Below, piece after piece: positions 19,055-26,538 of a stretch of 36,693 nt of DNA. The notes under the pieces were generated by a model. That model did no database searches, was not told the origin of the DNA, and was given only the letters and a program-made list of their open reading frames with translations. Origin of the DNA: an uncultured Eubacteriales bacterium (GTDB taxonomy: Bacteria > Bacillota > Clostridia > Christensenellales > Aristaeellaceae). Made by a program: the position numbers and the translations under genes. Within the stretch, counting starts at the first letter, position 1. Each line of letters opens with the position of its first letter. The stretch covers positions 1 through 36,693 of the forward strand of contig CACWZI010000046.1 of the NCBI GenBank assembly GCA_902765305.1. Reading direction: 5' to 3'.

Positions 19055-19231
19055 CCGTGCAGAGCAATCATGACGGAATGGCCCAATTACAACTGCGAGA
19101 TGCCACCTTACCCAAACTTCAAAATGAATCCGCCGGTTGCATCCATCCCATAATCGTCCATTGTATCATTATCACCCACTAAAGCCAGCTCTGCACGTAA
19201 GTTTTGATACAAAGCTTGCGTGCAGCTTTTT
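19055..19231 (+). ncRNA. Candidate structured RNA, rod-like, about 175 bases
   Basis: No protein frame is credible here. Nested complementary segments run along the whole length: CGTGCAGAGC (19056-19065) with GCTCTGCACG (19188-19197), ATGA with TCAT (19070-19073/19166-19169), AATGG with CCATT (19077-19081/19158-19162), and GATGCCACC with GGTTGCATC (19099-19107/19135-19143, one mismatch). The shape resembles a 6S-like rod, but I do not recognise conserved sequence of 6S or any riboswitch class. The closing strand 19188-19197 also takes part in a terminator hairpin (19191-19231), so the two folds exclude each other. A decayed miniature inverted-repeat element is the main alternative. Confidence 0.4.
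19191..19231 (+). terminator. Rho-independent terminator of the candidate RNA
   Basis: Eleven-base stem CTGCACGTAAG (19191-19201) with CTTGCGTGCAG (19215-19225), one G-U pair, 13-base loop, then C and five T residues (19227-19231). Confidence 0.6.
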
Positions 19232-19726
19232 GCATATTGGCGTGATAGATTATGCGGAAATAAACTTATTCACCGTGAATTTGGTTCATTTCTGCATAAT
19301 TCATTTCTTATACTGCAAATGTGTTCTTTCCATTCACTTTGCCAGCAAGCACTATTACCCTGTTTTCAGCCCCTTTTCATGCCCTGCCTCGTTCAAATGC
19401 GGCATTTTGCCGGTATCCGTTGACAAGTGTTGACATGTGTTGACTTGTGTTGACGAATACAAATGCGCCGAAATTCAACAATATGATTGTCATATGCCTT
19501 GTTCGCTTGATACTCTGCGCTATAGTTCCAAATTGTATATATTTTATCGTGTTTCGAAAAAGCAAAGAAATGATGTATGCTAAAAAGAAGCTGGTTAAAG
19601 GATCATCGTAGAGATTTTCAGACGTTTCATGAAGCGGCTAATCGGTAGTCACCACATATAGCAGGAATAATGCAAAGTAATTTATGATTTGAGACATTCG
19701 ATAGCCGTGTGTTCTACAGCTAAGCA
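19232..19726. other. AT-rich intergenic stretch without a recognisable gene
   Basis: Apart from the 10-base tandem array at 19419-19458 I see no supported gene, RNA or element here. Short open frames on both strands have no ribosome site and no family-like sequence. Confidence 0.6.
19419..19458. repeat. Four tandem 10-base units, GTTGACAWGT
   Basis: Units GTTGACAAGT, GTTGACATGT, GTTGACTTGT, GTTGACGAAT follow each other without gaps. The 10-base period places each TTGAC on the same face of the helix, as in arrays of protein-binding sites. The closest downstream gene is the antitoxin at 19777. Confidence 0.7.
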
Positions 19727-19755
19727 TTGACAAGTAACGACATTTGCGTTACAAT
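19727..19755 (+). promoter_or_regulatory. Promoter and probable operator of the RelB/RelE module
   Basis: TTGACA (19727-19732), 17-base spacer, TACAAT (19750-19755). Inside it lies the palindrome GTAACG-7-CGTTAC (19734-19752), overlapping the -10. This is the expected place for autorepression by a ribbon-helix-helix antitoxin. Confidence 0.75.
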
Positions 19756-19776
19756 CAGTCAAAAGGAGATGATCTC

Positions 19777-20082
19777 ATGGAGAAATCCGTAACTATGAAT
19801 CTTCGCGTGAATCCTTCCGTGAAAAAGCAGGCGGAGGATGTGCTCAAGCAATTGGGAATCCCTATGGCTACGGCGATTGATATGTACCTCCGACAGATTT
19901 CCCTGACCGGCGGTATTCCCTTCTCCGTTGCGCTTCCCAAGGCCCCTGCGCCCATCAACGCCGACACCATGACCAACGATCAACTGCGTGCCGAATTACA
20001 GGCGGGATATGAGGATATGTTGAAAGGCAATGTACAGGACGCCTCTGCCGCATTTGAGAGATTCAGGAGCCAGCATTTATGA
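19777..20082 (+). CDS. RelB/DinJ-family antitoxin
   Basis: 101 residues from ATG 19777, behind AAAGGAG. The N-terminal ribbon-helix-helix domain (MEKSVTMNLRVNPSVKKQ, then LGIPMATAIDMYLRQISLTG and GIPFSV) is typical of RelB/DinJ. The remaining about 50 residues form the toxin-neutralising tail. It binds its own promoter and inhibits a RelE/YafQ-type ribonuclease. The reading frame is intact. The stop overlaps the toxin start as ATGA. An upstream in-frame start at 19744 lies within the promoter and is rejected. Confidence 0.92.
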   Translation: MEKSVTMNLRVNPSVKKQAEDVLKQLGIPMATAIDMYLRQISLTGGIPFSVALPKAPAPINADTMTNDQLRAELQAGYEDMLKGNVQDASAAFERFRSQHL

Positions 20083-20412
20083 ATCAATACAACATGAAAA
20101 TCACCGGCAAAGCTCTGGAAGATATGGAGCGCATATATAATTTATAATTACATCGCCCTCGATCTCCTGGTTCCTGATACGGCTATGGGGCAGTATAGCC
20201 GCATTGCTGACGCCATTGAAAGCCTATCGTATACACCCAAGCGCTGTCGGCTCTTTGATTCCCAGCCAGAGCGGAATATGGGTATGCGGCAAAGGCTGAT
20301 CGACAATTATTCGATAATCTTTGTCGTTGACGATATAACGAGTACAGTCACTGTTTTAAGGGTATTGTACAGCGCGTCCGACATTAATGCCCGGTTGAAA
20401 AACAATCGATAG
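20079..20412 (+). pseudogene. RelE/ParE-family toxin, frameshifted by a 7-base tandem duplication
   Basis: Starts at ATG 20079 (ATGA overlap with the antitoxin). The frame reads MNQYNMKITGKALEDMERIY and then stops at 20145-20147. At 20136-20149 the heptamer TATAATT occurs twice in tandem. Removing one copy restores an uninterrupted frame, MERIYNYIALDLL onward, that ends at TAG 20410-20412 with about 108 residues. The restored protein has the RelE/ParE plan: a YIALDL helix, YTPKRCRLFD, the basic strand MRQRLIDNYSIIFVVDD, and VLRVLYSASD. As written, the toxin is inactive. The change could be reversible by slippage, or an assembly artefact. Confidence 0.85.
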
Positions 20413-20414
20413 AG

Positions 20415-20461
20415 AACACACGGGGACGGTTCTTCAACACAAAGAACCGTCCCCGTGTGTT
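20415..20461. terminator. Perfect 20-base hairpin after the toxin gene
   Basis: AACACACGGGGACGGTTCTT (20415-20434) and its exact complement (20442-20461) flank a 7-base loop. No good T-run follows on the plus strand. The GGGGACGGTTCT core recurs in short form near 29064 and 30021, so this may be a dispersed hairpin repeat that also ends transcription from both sides. Confidence 0.5.
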
Positions 20462-20491
20462 GCATGTGTTGTCCCCGAATGTTGCAAACAA

Positions 20492-20518
20492 CGCCGCGGA
20501 CGGAAAGCGTCCGCGGCG
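20492..20518 (-). terminator. Hairpin after the isomerase-family gene
   Basis: Eleven-base perfect stem CGCCGCGGACG / CGTCCGCGGCG with a 5-base loop. It lies 16 bases beyond the stop of the minus-strand gene at 20535 and is followed on that strand by TTGTTTGC. Confidence 0.6.
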
Positions 20519-20534
20519 ACGGTCAAGGCTCAAA

Positions 20535-22017
20535 TCAGGCGAAGGGATTTTCGCTCTTGTAGTAGACGCCCTTGGGCTGGTTGAAGCTGATCTTCTCGAT
20601 GCCCAGGTACTTGAGCACCTCGAAGATGGCCTTGCCGGCGTGGCCGAAGGCCACGGCGCCGTGATGGGGATAGCCGTCCTCGATCAGCACATGGCGATAG
20701 AAGCGGTTCATCTCGGGAATCGCGAACACGCCGATGCCGCCGAAGGACTGGGTGGCCACGGGCAGCACCTCGCCCTGGGCGATGTAGGCCTGCAGCTGGC
20801 TGTCCTTGTTGCCCTGGAGGCGATAGAAGGTGATGTCGCCGGGAGCGATGTCGCCCTCGAGGGTGCCGCGGGTGATGTCGGGCTCTCCGCCGCCCTCAAG
20901 GCCGCGGTTCATGATCAACTGGTACTTCATGGTGCCGCAGCTGAGCCTGCACATCGGGGTGTTGCCGCAGTGGAAGCCCATGAAGGTCTCGTTGTGGCGA
21001 TAGTTGAACTTGCCCTCGATGCTTTCCTTGTACATATCGGCGGGCACGCTGTTGTTGATGTCCAGCAGGGTGACGGCCTCGCCGGTGACGCAGGTGCCGA
21101 TGTACTCAGACAGCGCGCCGTAGATGTCCACCTCGCAGGCGGTGCAGATGCCCATGCCGGTCAGGCGGCTGTTCACGTAGCAGGGCACGAAGCCGAACTC
21201 GGTCTGGAACGCCGGCCAGCACTTGTTGGCCATGACCACATACTTGGAAGCGCCCTTGTTGGCCTCGATCCAATCCAGCAGGGTCAGCTCATACTGGGCC
21301 AGCTTGGGCAGGATGCCCGGATAACGGTTGCCCTCGCCCAGCTCGTCCTCCATCTCCTTGATCTTGGCGGGGATGCGGGGATCGTTGGCGTGCTCCTTGT
21401 AGGCCTTGGTCCAGCTCGGAGTTCTCCTGGACGTTGACGCCCAGCTTGAACAGCGGCGCGATGGGCGCGTTGCAGGCCAGGAAGTCGAAGGGACGGGGGC
21501 CGAAGGTGATGATCTTCAGGTCCTTGAGGCCCAGGATCGTGCGGGCGATGGGCAGGAAGTCGATGATCTCGCCCGCGCAATACTCGGCGTCGCCCACGGG
21601 ATACTCGGGGATATAGGCCTTGATGCCGCTGAGCTTCAGGTTGTAGGAAGCGTTCAGCATGCCGCAATAGGCGTCGCCGCGGTCGCTGGACAGCACGCCC
21701 ACGTTCTCCTCGGCGGCGGCGATGTACATCACCGGGCCGTCGAACAGCTTGGCGATGGCGGTCTCGGGGCCCTCGGGGCCGAAGTTGCCCAGGAACACGA
21801 CCAGGGCGTTGATGCCGGACTTCTTGATCTCCTCATAGGCCTCCATCACGTTGGCGTCGATGCCGCCCTCGATGATGGTCTGACACTCGTAGATGTCAAA
21901 ATTCTTTTCCTTCAGCTTCGCAACGATGGCCTTGCGGCGCTTTTCGGAGAGGGTGATCGGGAAGCAGTCGCGGCTGACCGCGAGGATGCCCATCTTGACC
22001 TGCGGGATGTTGTTCAT
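20535..22017 (-). pseudogene. L-fucose/L-arabinose isomerase-family protein, one frameshift
   Basis: Two adjacent frames together give about 490 residues. The first (22017 to about 21410) starts MNNIPQVKMGILAVSRDCFP and is the N-terminal substrate-entry domain (FLGNFGPEGPE). The second (about 21409 to 20535) continues KAYKEHANDPRIPAKIKEME and includes CEVDIYGALSEYI, FHCGNTP and AYIAQGEVLPVATQS, the C-terminal part of the family. Such enzymes interconvert aldose and ketose sugars such as L-fucose and L-fuculose, with Glu/Asp metal ligands (the Glu of ACEVDI is visible). The shift lies at about 21405-21412, in CTGGACCAAGGCC, as a net gain of one base or loss of two. GGAGGAG precedes ATG 22017. 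Codon use is normal on both sides, so the break is recent or a sequence error. Confidence 0.8.
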
Positions 22018-22079
22018 AGGTATCTCCTCCTTGGAATTATGTTAGTCTTTTTTAACTGCTGCATAACCTTGACAACTAT

Positions 22080-22108
22080 ATATTAACAAGAAACCATCCC
22101 CGCGTCAA
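22080..22108 (-). promoter_or_regulatory. Promoter of the isomerase-family gene
   Basis: On the minus strand TTGACG (22103-22108), 17-base spacer, TAATAT (22080-22085). About 60 bases upstream of ATG 22017. Confidence 0.7.
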
Positions 22109-22191
22109 TACCCAAAATAAGCGGATTTGTATTGTTTTCCACACAGGAATTGCTTTTGGCGGGATTTGCCGCCATCGTGAGCGCATACAAT

Positions 22192-22242
22192 GCAGCGGCG
22201 GCCTCCAGGCCGCCACGGTGGCGGCGCTGGCGCCGCCGCTGC
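22192..22242. repeat. GC-rich nested hairpin between asnS and the isomerase gene
   Basis: The outer arms GCAGCGGCGGC (22192-22202) and GCCGCCGCTGC (22232-22242) are perfect complements. Inside them GCCGCCAC (22209-22216) and GTGGCGGC (22218-22225) form a second, very tightly looped stem. It lies 28 bases beyond the asnS stop. No T-run follows on the minus strand, so it may be an intergenic repeat or a processing or pausing structure. Confidence 0.55.
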
Positions 22243-22270
22243 GGGGCCGTGCGTATGTTGAATAAGCTTG

Positions 22271-23668
22271 TCAGAAATCCGCGTTGCCGGTTGTCCTGGG
22301 GAAGGGCAGCACGTCGCGGATGTTGGCGATGCCGGTCAGGTACATGATCATGCGCTCGAAGCCCATGCCGAAGCCGGCGTGCTTCGCGGTGCCGTACTTG
22401 CGCAGCTCCAGGTACCACCAGTAGTCCTCCGGGTTCATGCCCAGTTCCTCGATGCGCGCCTTCAGCACGTCATAGCGCTCCTCGCGCTGGCTGCCGCCGC
22501 AAAGCTCGCCCACGGCGGGCACCAGCAGGTCCGCCGCCGCCACGGTCTTGCCGTCGTCGTTCATGCGCATGTAGAAGGCCTTGATCTCCTTGGGCCAGTC
22601 GGTGACGAACACCGGCTTGCCGAAGTGCTTCTCGGTCAGGTAGCGCTCGTGCTCGGTCTGCAGGTCCTCGCCCCAGGCCACGGGATATTCGAACTTCTCG
22701 CCGGAATGCTTCAGGATGTCGATGGCGTCGGTGTAGCTGCAGCGCACGAACTCGGAATCCCGCACGAACTTCAGCCGGTCGATCAGGCCCTTGTCCACGA
22801 ACTGGTTCAGGAAGGCCATCTCCTCCGGGCACTCCTCCAGCACGGCGGCGATGATGTATTTCACCATCTCCTCCTGCAGGTCCATGTCCACGGCCAGGTC
22901 AGCAAAGGCGATCTCCGGCTCGATCATCCAGAACTCCGCGGCGTGGCGGGGCGTGTAGGATTCCTCGGCGCGGAAGGTGGGGCCGAAGGTGTAGACGTTG
23001 CGGAAGGCCATGGCGAAGATCTCGGCGTTCAGCTGGCCGGAAACGGTCAGCGACACCGGCTTGCCGAAGAAATCCTTGCTGAAGTCGGTCTTGCCGTCCT
23101 CGGTGAGGGGCAGGGCGTCCGGGTCCAGCGTGGAGACGCGGAACATCTCGCCCGCGCCCTCGCAGTCGCTGCCGGTGATCAGCGGGGTGTGTACGTACAG
23201 ATAGCCCTTGTCGTGGAAGAAGCGGTGGATGGCCTGGGCCGCCACGCTGCGCACCCGGAAGGCGCACTGGAACAGGTTGGCCCGGGGCCGCAGGTGCTGG
23301 ATCGTGCGCAGGTATTCCAGGGTGTGGCGCTTCTTCTGCAGCGGATAGTCGGAGGGGCTTTCCCCCACCAGCGTCACGGAGGCCGCCTTCAGCTCAAAGG
23401 GCTGCTTCATATCGGGCGTCAGCACGAGCCTGCCCTCGGCCTCGATGGCCGCGCCGGTGGTGATGGCCCTGACGAGGCTGGCGTACTCTGGCAGCTTATC
23501 CGCCTCCAGAATGATCTGGAGGTTTTTGAAGTAAGTGCCGTCGTTCAGCTCCACGAAGGCAAAGGCCTTCGATTCGCGTATCGTGCGCACCCAGCCGCTG
23601 ACCTTCAGGTGTTCGATGTCGGCGGCAGGCTGGTGGGTATAGAGATCCTTGATCAGCGTATATGCCAT
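22271..23668 (-). CDS. asnS: Asparaginyl-tRNA synthetase
   Basis: 465 residues, the normal bacterial length. It charges tRNA-Asn with asparagine in the cytoplasm. N-terminal OB-fold anticodon-binding domain (about 15-110; [21 protein letters not shown]). Class II catalytic core: motif 1 region around [26 protein letters not shown], motif 2 in [19 protein letters not shown], and motif 3 in [21 protein letters not shown] and the absence of the GAD insertion distinguish it from bacterial-type AspRS. ATG 23668 lies behind GAGGGAACG. The leader is too short for a T-box riboswitch. Confidence 0.96.
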   Translation of the reverse strand: MAYTLIKDLYTHQPAADIEHLKVSGWVRTIRESKAFAFVELNDGTYFKNLQIILEADKLPEYASLVRAITTGAAIEAEGRLVLTPDMKQPFELKAASVTLVGESPSDYPLQKKRHTLEYLRTIQHLRPRANLFQCAFRVRSVAAQAIHRFFHDKGYLYVHTPLITGSDCEGAGEMFRVSTLDPDALPLTEDGKTDFSKDFFGKPVSLTVSGQLNAEIFAMAFRNVYTFGPTFRAEESYTPRHAAEFWMIEPEIAFADLAVDMDLQEEMVKYIIAAVLEECPEEMAFLNQFVDKGLIDRLKFVRDSEFVRCSYTDAIDILKHSGEKFEYPVAWGEDLQTEHERYLTEKHFGKPVFVTDWPKEIKAFYMRMNDDGKTVAAADLLVPAVGELCGGSQREERYDVLKARIEELGMNPEDYWWYLELRKYGTAKHAGFGMGFERMIMYLTGIANIRDVLPFPRTTGNADF

Positions 23669-23712
23669 GGTCGTTCCCTCTTTCGAGCCGGTTATTGGCC
23701 TGGTTTTCCACT

Positions 23713-23740
23713 ATTATAACGGTTTCATGTTAAGAGTAAA
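23713..23740 (-). promoter_or_regulatory. Promoter of asnS
   Basis: On the minus strand TTTACT (23735-23740), 16-base spacer, TATAAT (23713-23718), 45 bases before the start codon. Confidence 0.65.
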
Positions 23741-23773
23741 GGGCTGTTTTCCCTATTCTTGACAATCCCATGC

Positions 23774-23802
23774 TTTTCAATGCGTGCCCGGCATGTTATA
23801 AT
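23774..23802 (+). promoter_or_regulatory. Promoter of the glycosyltransferase gene
   Basis: TTTTCA (23774-23779), 17-base spacer, perfect TATAAT (23797-23802). A TTGACA at 23759-23764 is too far from the -10 (32 bases) to be its partner. Confidence 0.6.
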
Positions 23803-23849
23803 GGGCTTAATATACTTTGTCAATGAAAAAACAGAGGGGTGATACTCCG

Positions 23850-24872
23850 TTGAAGCTGATAACCTTCACGGTGCCCTGCTATAATTCCGCCGCCTACATG
23901 GATCACTGCATCGACACCCTGCTGACCGCGGGGAGCGACGCGGAGATCATACTGGTGGACGACGGCAGCACCGACGACACCGGCGCCATCGCCGACCGCT
24001 ACGCCGCCCAATACCCGGACATCGTTCGGGTGATCCACCAGGAAAACGGCGGCCACGGCGAGGGCGTCAATCAGGGCATGATCCACGCCACCGGCATGTA
24101 TTTCAAGGTGGTGGATTCCGACGACTGGCTGGACACCGCAGCGCTTGAAAAGCTGATGGCGCTGATCCGGGAAAGCGCCGGTTCAGAGGAGCCCATCGAC
24201 CTGATCCTCACCAACTACGTCTACGAGCACGCCGAGGACAACACCCACCGGGTGGTGCGCTATCGCAACGTACTGCCTATGGGCAAGGTGTTCACCTGGG
24301 ATGAGATCGGCCGCTTCGCCACCACCCAGTTCATGATCATGCACGCCGCCACCTACCGAACCGACGTGCTGCGCCGCTCGAAGCTGTCGCTGCCCAAGCA
24401 CACCTTCTACGTGGACAACGTGTTCGTCTACCAGCCCCTGCCCAGCGTCAAGCGCATGTACTACCTGGACGAGGACATGTACCGCTATTTCATCGGGCGG
24501 GCAGACCAGTCGGTGACCGAGGACAACATGATCCGGCGCATCGACCAGCAGATCCTCGTGACCAAGATCATGGCCGACGCCCACGACCTGGAGCTGCTGG
24601 AGCAGCACAACAAGAAGCTGGCGCAGTACATGTACCACTACCTGTCCATCATGCTGATGATCTGCAACATCTACCTGATGATGTCCGGCAGGGAGGAGAA
24701 CCAGCAAAAGCGCGTCGAGCTGTGGCACTGGCTGAAGGAAAACCACCCCGCCACCTTCCGGCGCATGCGCTACCGCAGCTCCAACGTGGTGTTCCTGTTG
24801 CCCGGCAAGGTGGGGCGAGACATCGACCTGTTCTTTTACAAGTGGATCCGTAAGATATACAAGTTCAACTGA
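23850..24872 (+). CDS. Family 2 glycosyltransferase
   Basis: 340 residues from TTG 23850. GT-A fold with the nucleotide-sugar site: VPCYNSAAYMDHCIDTLL, VDDGSTDDTG (about 36-45) and the metal-binding VDSDDW. HTFYVDNVFVYQPL fits the acceptor side, and a C-terminal amphipathic, basic segment (KVGRDIDLFFYKWIRKIYKF) may lie on the membrane. It transfers a sugar to a cell-wall, capsule or lipid acceptor that cannot be named. TTG 23850 is chosen because AGAGGGGTG lies eight bases upstream and the protein then begins MKLITFTVPCYNS, as in the family. ATG 23823 would add nine residues and has no ribosome site. No other glycan-assembly genes are next to it. Confidence 0.9.
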   Translation: MKLITFTVPCYNSAAYMDHCIDTLLTAGSDAEIILVDDGSTDDTGAIADRYAAQYPDIVRVIHQENGGHGEGVNQGMIHATGMYFKVVDSDDWLDTAALEKLMALIRESAGSEEPIDLILTNYVYEHAEDNTHRVVRYRNVLPMGKVFTWDEIGRFATTQFMIMHAATYRTDVLRRSKLSLPKHTFYVDNVFVYQPLPSVKRMYYLDEDMYRYFIGRADQSVTEDNMIRRIDQQILVTKIMADAHDLELLEQHNKKLAQYMYHYLSIMLMICNIYLMMSGREENQQKRVELWHWLKENHPATFRRMRYRSSNVVFLLPGKVGRDIDLFFYKWIRKIYKFN

Positions 24873-24918
24873 GAAATCGTGGCCGCACCGACTCCCTCAG
24901 AATTTATCAATATATCCC

Positions 24919-24947
24919 TTGACATATATATACCCTGCTTCTACAAT
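24919..24947 (+). promoter_or_regulatory. Promoter of the third MATE gene
   Basis: TTGACA (24919-24924), 17-base spacer, TACAAT (24942-24947), 33 bases before ATG 24981. Confidence 0.8.
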
Positions 24948-24980
24948 GGTTTTGTATTATACGTCAAGGAGAAATCACCC

Positions 24981-26363
24981 ATGCAGAAGGCGGCCCCCGC
25001 TGAGAACAAGATGGGCGTGATGCCCATTCCCAAGCTGATACTGAACATGTCGCTGCCGATGATACTGTCCATGCTGGTGCAGGCGTTGTACAACGTGGTG
25101 GACAGCTACTTCGTGGCCCGCTACGCCCAGGACGCGCTGACGGCGGTGTCGCTGGCTTTCCCGGCGCAAAACCTGATGATCGGCGTGGCCACGGGCACGG
25201 CGGTGGGCGTCAACGCGCTGCTTTCCCGGGCACTGGGCGAGAAGAAGCCGGAGCTGGCGAACCGCATCGCCGAAAACGGCGTGTTCCTGGCGATGGTGGG
25301 CTACGCGCTGTTCCTGATCTTCGGCCTGTTCGGCGTGCGGGCCTTCTTCCGCGCCCAGACCGACGTGGAGACCATCGTGAATTACGGCGTGGACTACCTG
25401 ACCGTCATCTGCTGCTTCAGCTTCGGCGTGTTTGGCCAGATCATGTTCGAGCGGCTGATGCAGTCCACCGGCCGCACCATCTACACCATGTTCACCCAGG
25501 GCACCGGCGCGATCATCAACATCATACTGGACCCCATATTCATACTGGGGCTCAAGCAGGGCGCCAGGGGCGCGGCCATCGCCACGGTGATCGGCCAGAT
25601 CGTCGCCTTCGGCCTGGCGGTGACCCTGAACCACTTCAAGAACACGGACATCCGTTTGAGCATGCGCCGCTTCAGGCCGAATCTGAACATGATCCGGCGC
25701 ATCTACGCCATCGGCGTACCCTCCATACTGATGATCGCCATCGGCTCGGTGATGACCTTCCTGTTCAACATCATACTGATCACCTATACCAGGGCCGCGG
25801 AGCTGTCCGCCACGGTGTTCGGCGTGTACTTCAAGCTGAACAGCTTCGTGTTCATGCCGGTATTCGGCCTGAACAACGGCATCATCCCCATCGTGGCCTA
25901 CAACTACGGCGCGCGCAACCGCCGCCGCATGATGGAGGCGATCCGGCTGGCGGTGATCTACGCGGCCAGCTACATACTGCTGGGCCTGCTGGCCTTCATG
26001 ATCATCCCCGGGCCGCTTTTGAAGATCTTCAACGCCTCCGACGAGATGCTTCGGGTGGGCATCCCCGCGCTGCGCATCATCGGCTCAACCTTCCTGTTCG
26101 CCGGCGTCTGCATCGCCATGGGCTCGGTCTTCCAGGCGCTGGGCTACGGCACCTATTCGATGATCGTGTCCTTCATCCGCCAGCTGGTGGTGCTGCTGCC
26201 CGCGGCCTGGATACTGGCCCGCATCGGCTTGCAGACCGGCAACGACCACCTGGTCTGGTTCGCCTTCCCCATCGCCGAGATCGCCTCGCTGATCACGACG
26301 CTGATACTGTTCCGGCGGCTGTATAAAAACGTTATACTGCCGATCCCCGAAGGCACAACCTGA
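24981..26363 (+). CDS. MATE family efflux transporter
   Basis: 460 residues, about 12 TM segments. The N-terminus PIPKLILNMSLPMILSMLVQ and ALYNVVDSYFVARYAQDALT are classical for the MepA-like branch of MATE exporters. The second bundle starts near RIYAIGVPSILMIAIGSVM; FVFMPVFGLNNGIIPIVAYN is another signature. It probably exports drugs or metabolites in exchange for Na+ or H+. AAGGAG lies before ATG 24981; a longer frame from 24879 would begin upstream of the promoter and is rejected. Own promoter and a strong terminator, so it is a single-gene unit. Its sequence is clearly different from the pair at 9413-12531. Confidence 0.94.
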   Translation: MQKAAPAENKMGVMPIPKLILNMSLPMILSMLVQALYNVVDSYFVARYAQDALTAVSLAFPAQNLMIGVATGTAVGVNALLSRALGEKKPELANRIAENGVFLAMVGYALFLIFGLFGVRAFFRAQTDVETIVNYGVDYLTVICCFSFGVFGQIMFERLMQSTGRTIYTMFTQGTGAIINIILDPIFILGLKQGARGAAIATVIGQIVAFGLAVTLNHFKNTDIRLSMRRFRPNLNMIRRIYAIGVPSILMIAIGSVMTFLFNIILITYTRAAELSATVFGVYFKLNSFVFMPVFGLNNGIIPIVAYNYGARNRRRMMEAIRLAVIYAASYILLGLLAFMIIPGPLLKIFNASDEMLRVGIPALRIIGSTFLFAGVCIAMGSVFQALGYGTYSMIVSFIRQLVVLLPAAWILARIGLQTGNDHLVWFAFPIAEIASLITTLILFRRLYKNVILPIPEGTT

Positions 26364-26372
26364 TTGCGTTTG

Positions 26373-26417
26373 TTTCATGGCTGCCGAAATGCATTTCGGC
26401 AGCCATGAAATTTTTTT
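26373..26417 (+). terminator. Strong Rho-independent terminator
   Basis: Perfect 18-base stem TTTCATGGCTGCCGAAAT (26373-26390) and its complement (26393-26410), two bases between the arms, followed by seven T residues (26411-26417). Confidence 0.92.
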
Positions 26418-26438
26418 CGGGAATCATAGGATACCCCC

Positions 26439-26467
26439 TTGATTTTTCAGTCGTCTACAGTTAGAAT
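26439..26467 (+). promoter_or_regulatory. Promoter of the cellobiose phosphorylase gene
   Basis: TTGATT (26439-26444), 17-base spacer, TAGAAT (26462-26467). The leader is about 65 bases. Confidence 0.6.
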
Positions 26468-26494
26468 AATACTATAGGTGTGTTATACTCATAA

Positions 26495-26510
26495 TCGAAA
26501 TCGTTTTAGA
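26495..26510 (+). promoter_or_regulatory. Possible LacI/CcpA-type operator
   Basis: TCGAAATCGTTTTAGA has a GAAA-TCG-TTTT core close to LacI-family/cre half sites. It lies downstream of the -10, between promoter and start codon, where a repressor would act as a roadblock. The match is partial. Confidence 0.3.
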
Positions 26511-26538
26511 ATCACAAGGAGCAAGGAGGCACATCGGT

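Noticed and set aside
19137-19433. 98-codon plus-strand frame in the AT-rich gap
   Set aside because: No ribosome site, Cys/His/Phe-rich random-like product, and it crosses the candidate terminator.
20457-22086. Long plus-strand frames opposite the isomerase-family gene
   Set aside because: Antisense shadows; the minus-strand halves match a known enzyme family.
22268-23719. Plus-strand frame of 483 codons opposite asnS
   Set aside because: Antisense shadow of a clear tRNA synthetase gene.
23669-23760. T-box riboswitch upstream of asnS
   Set aside because: Only about 45 bases separate the promoter -10 box from the start codon, and no T-box sequence is present.
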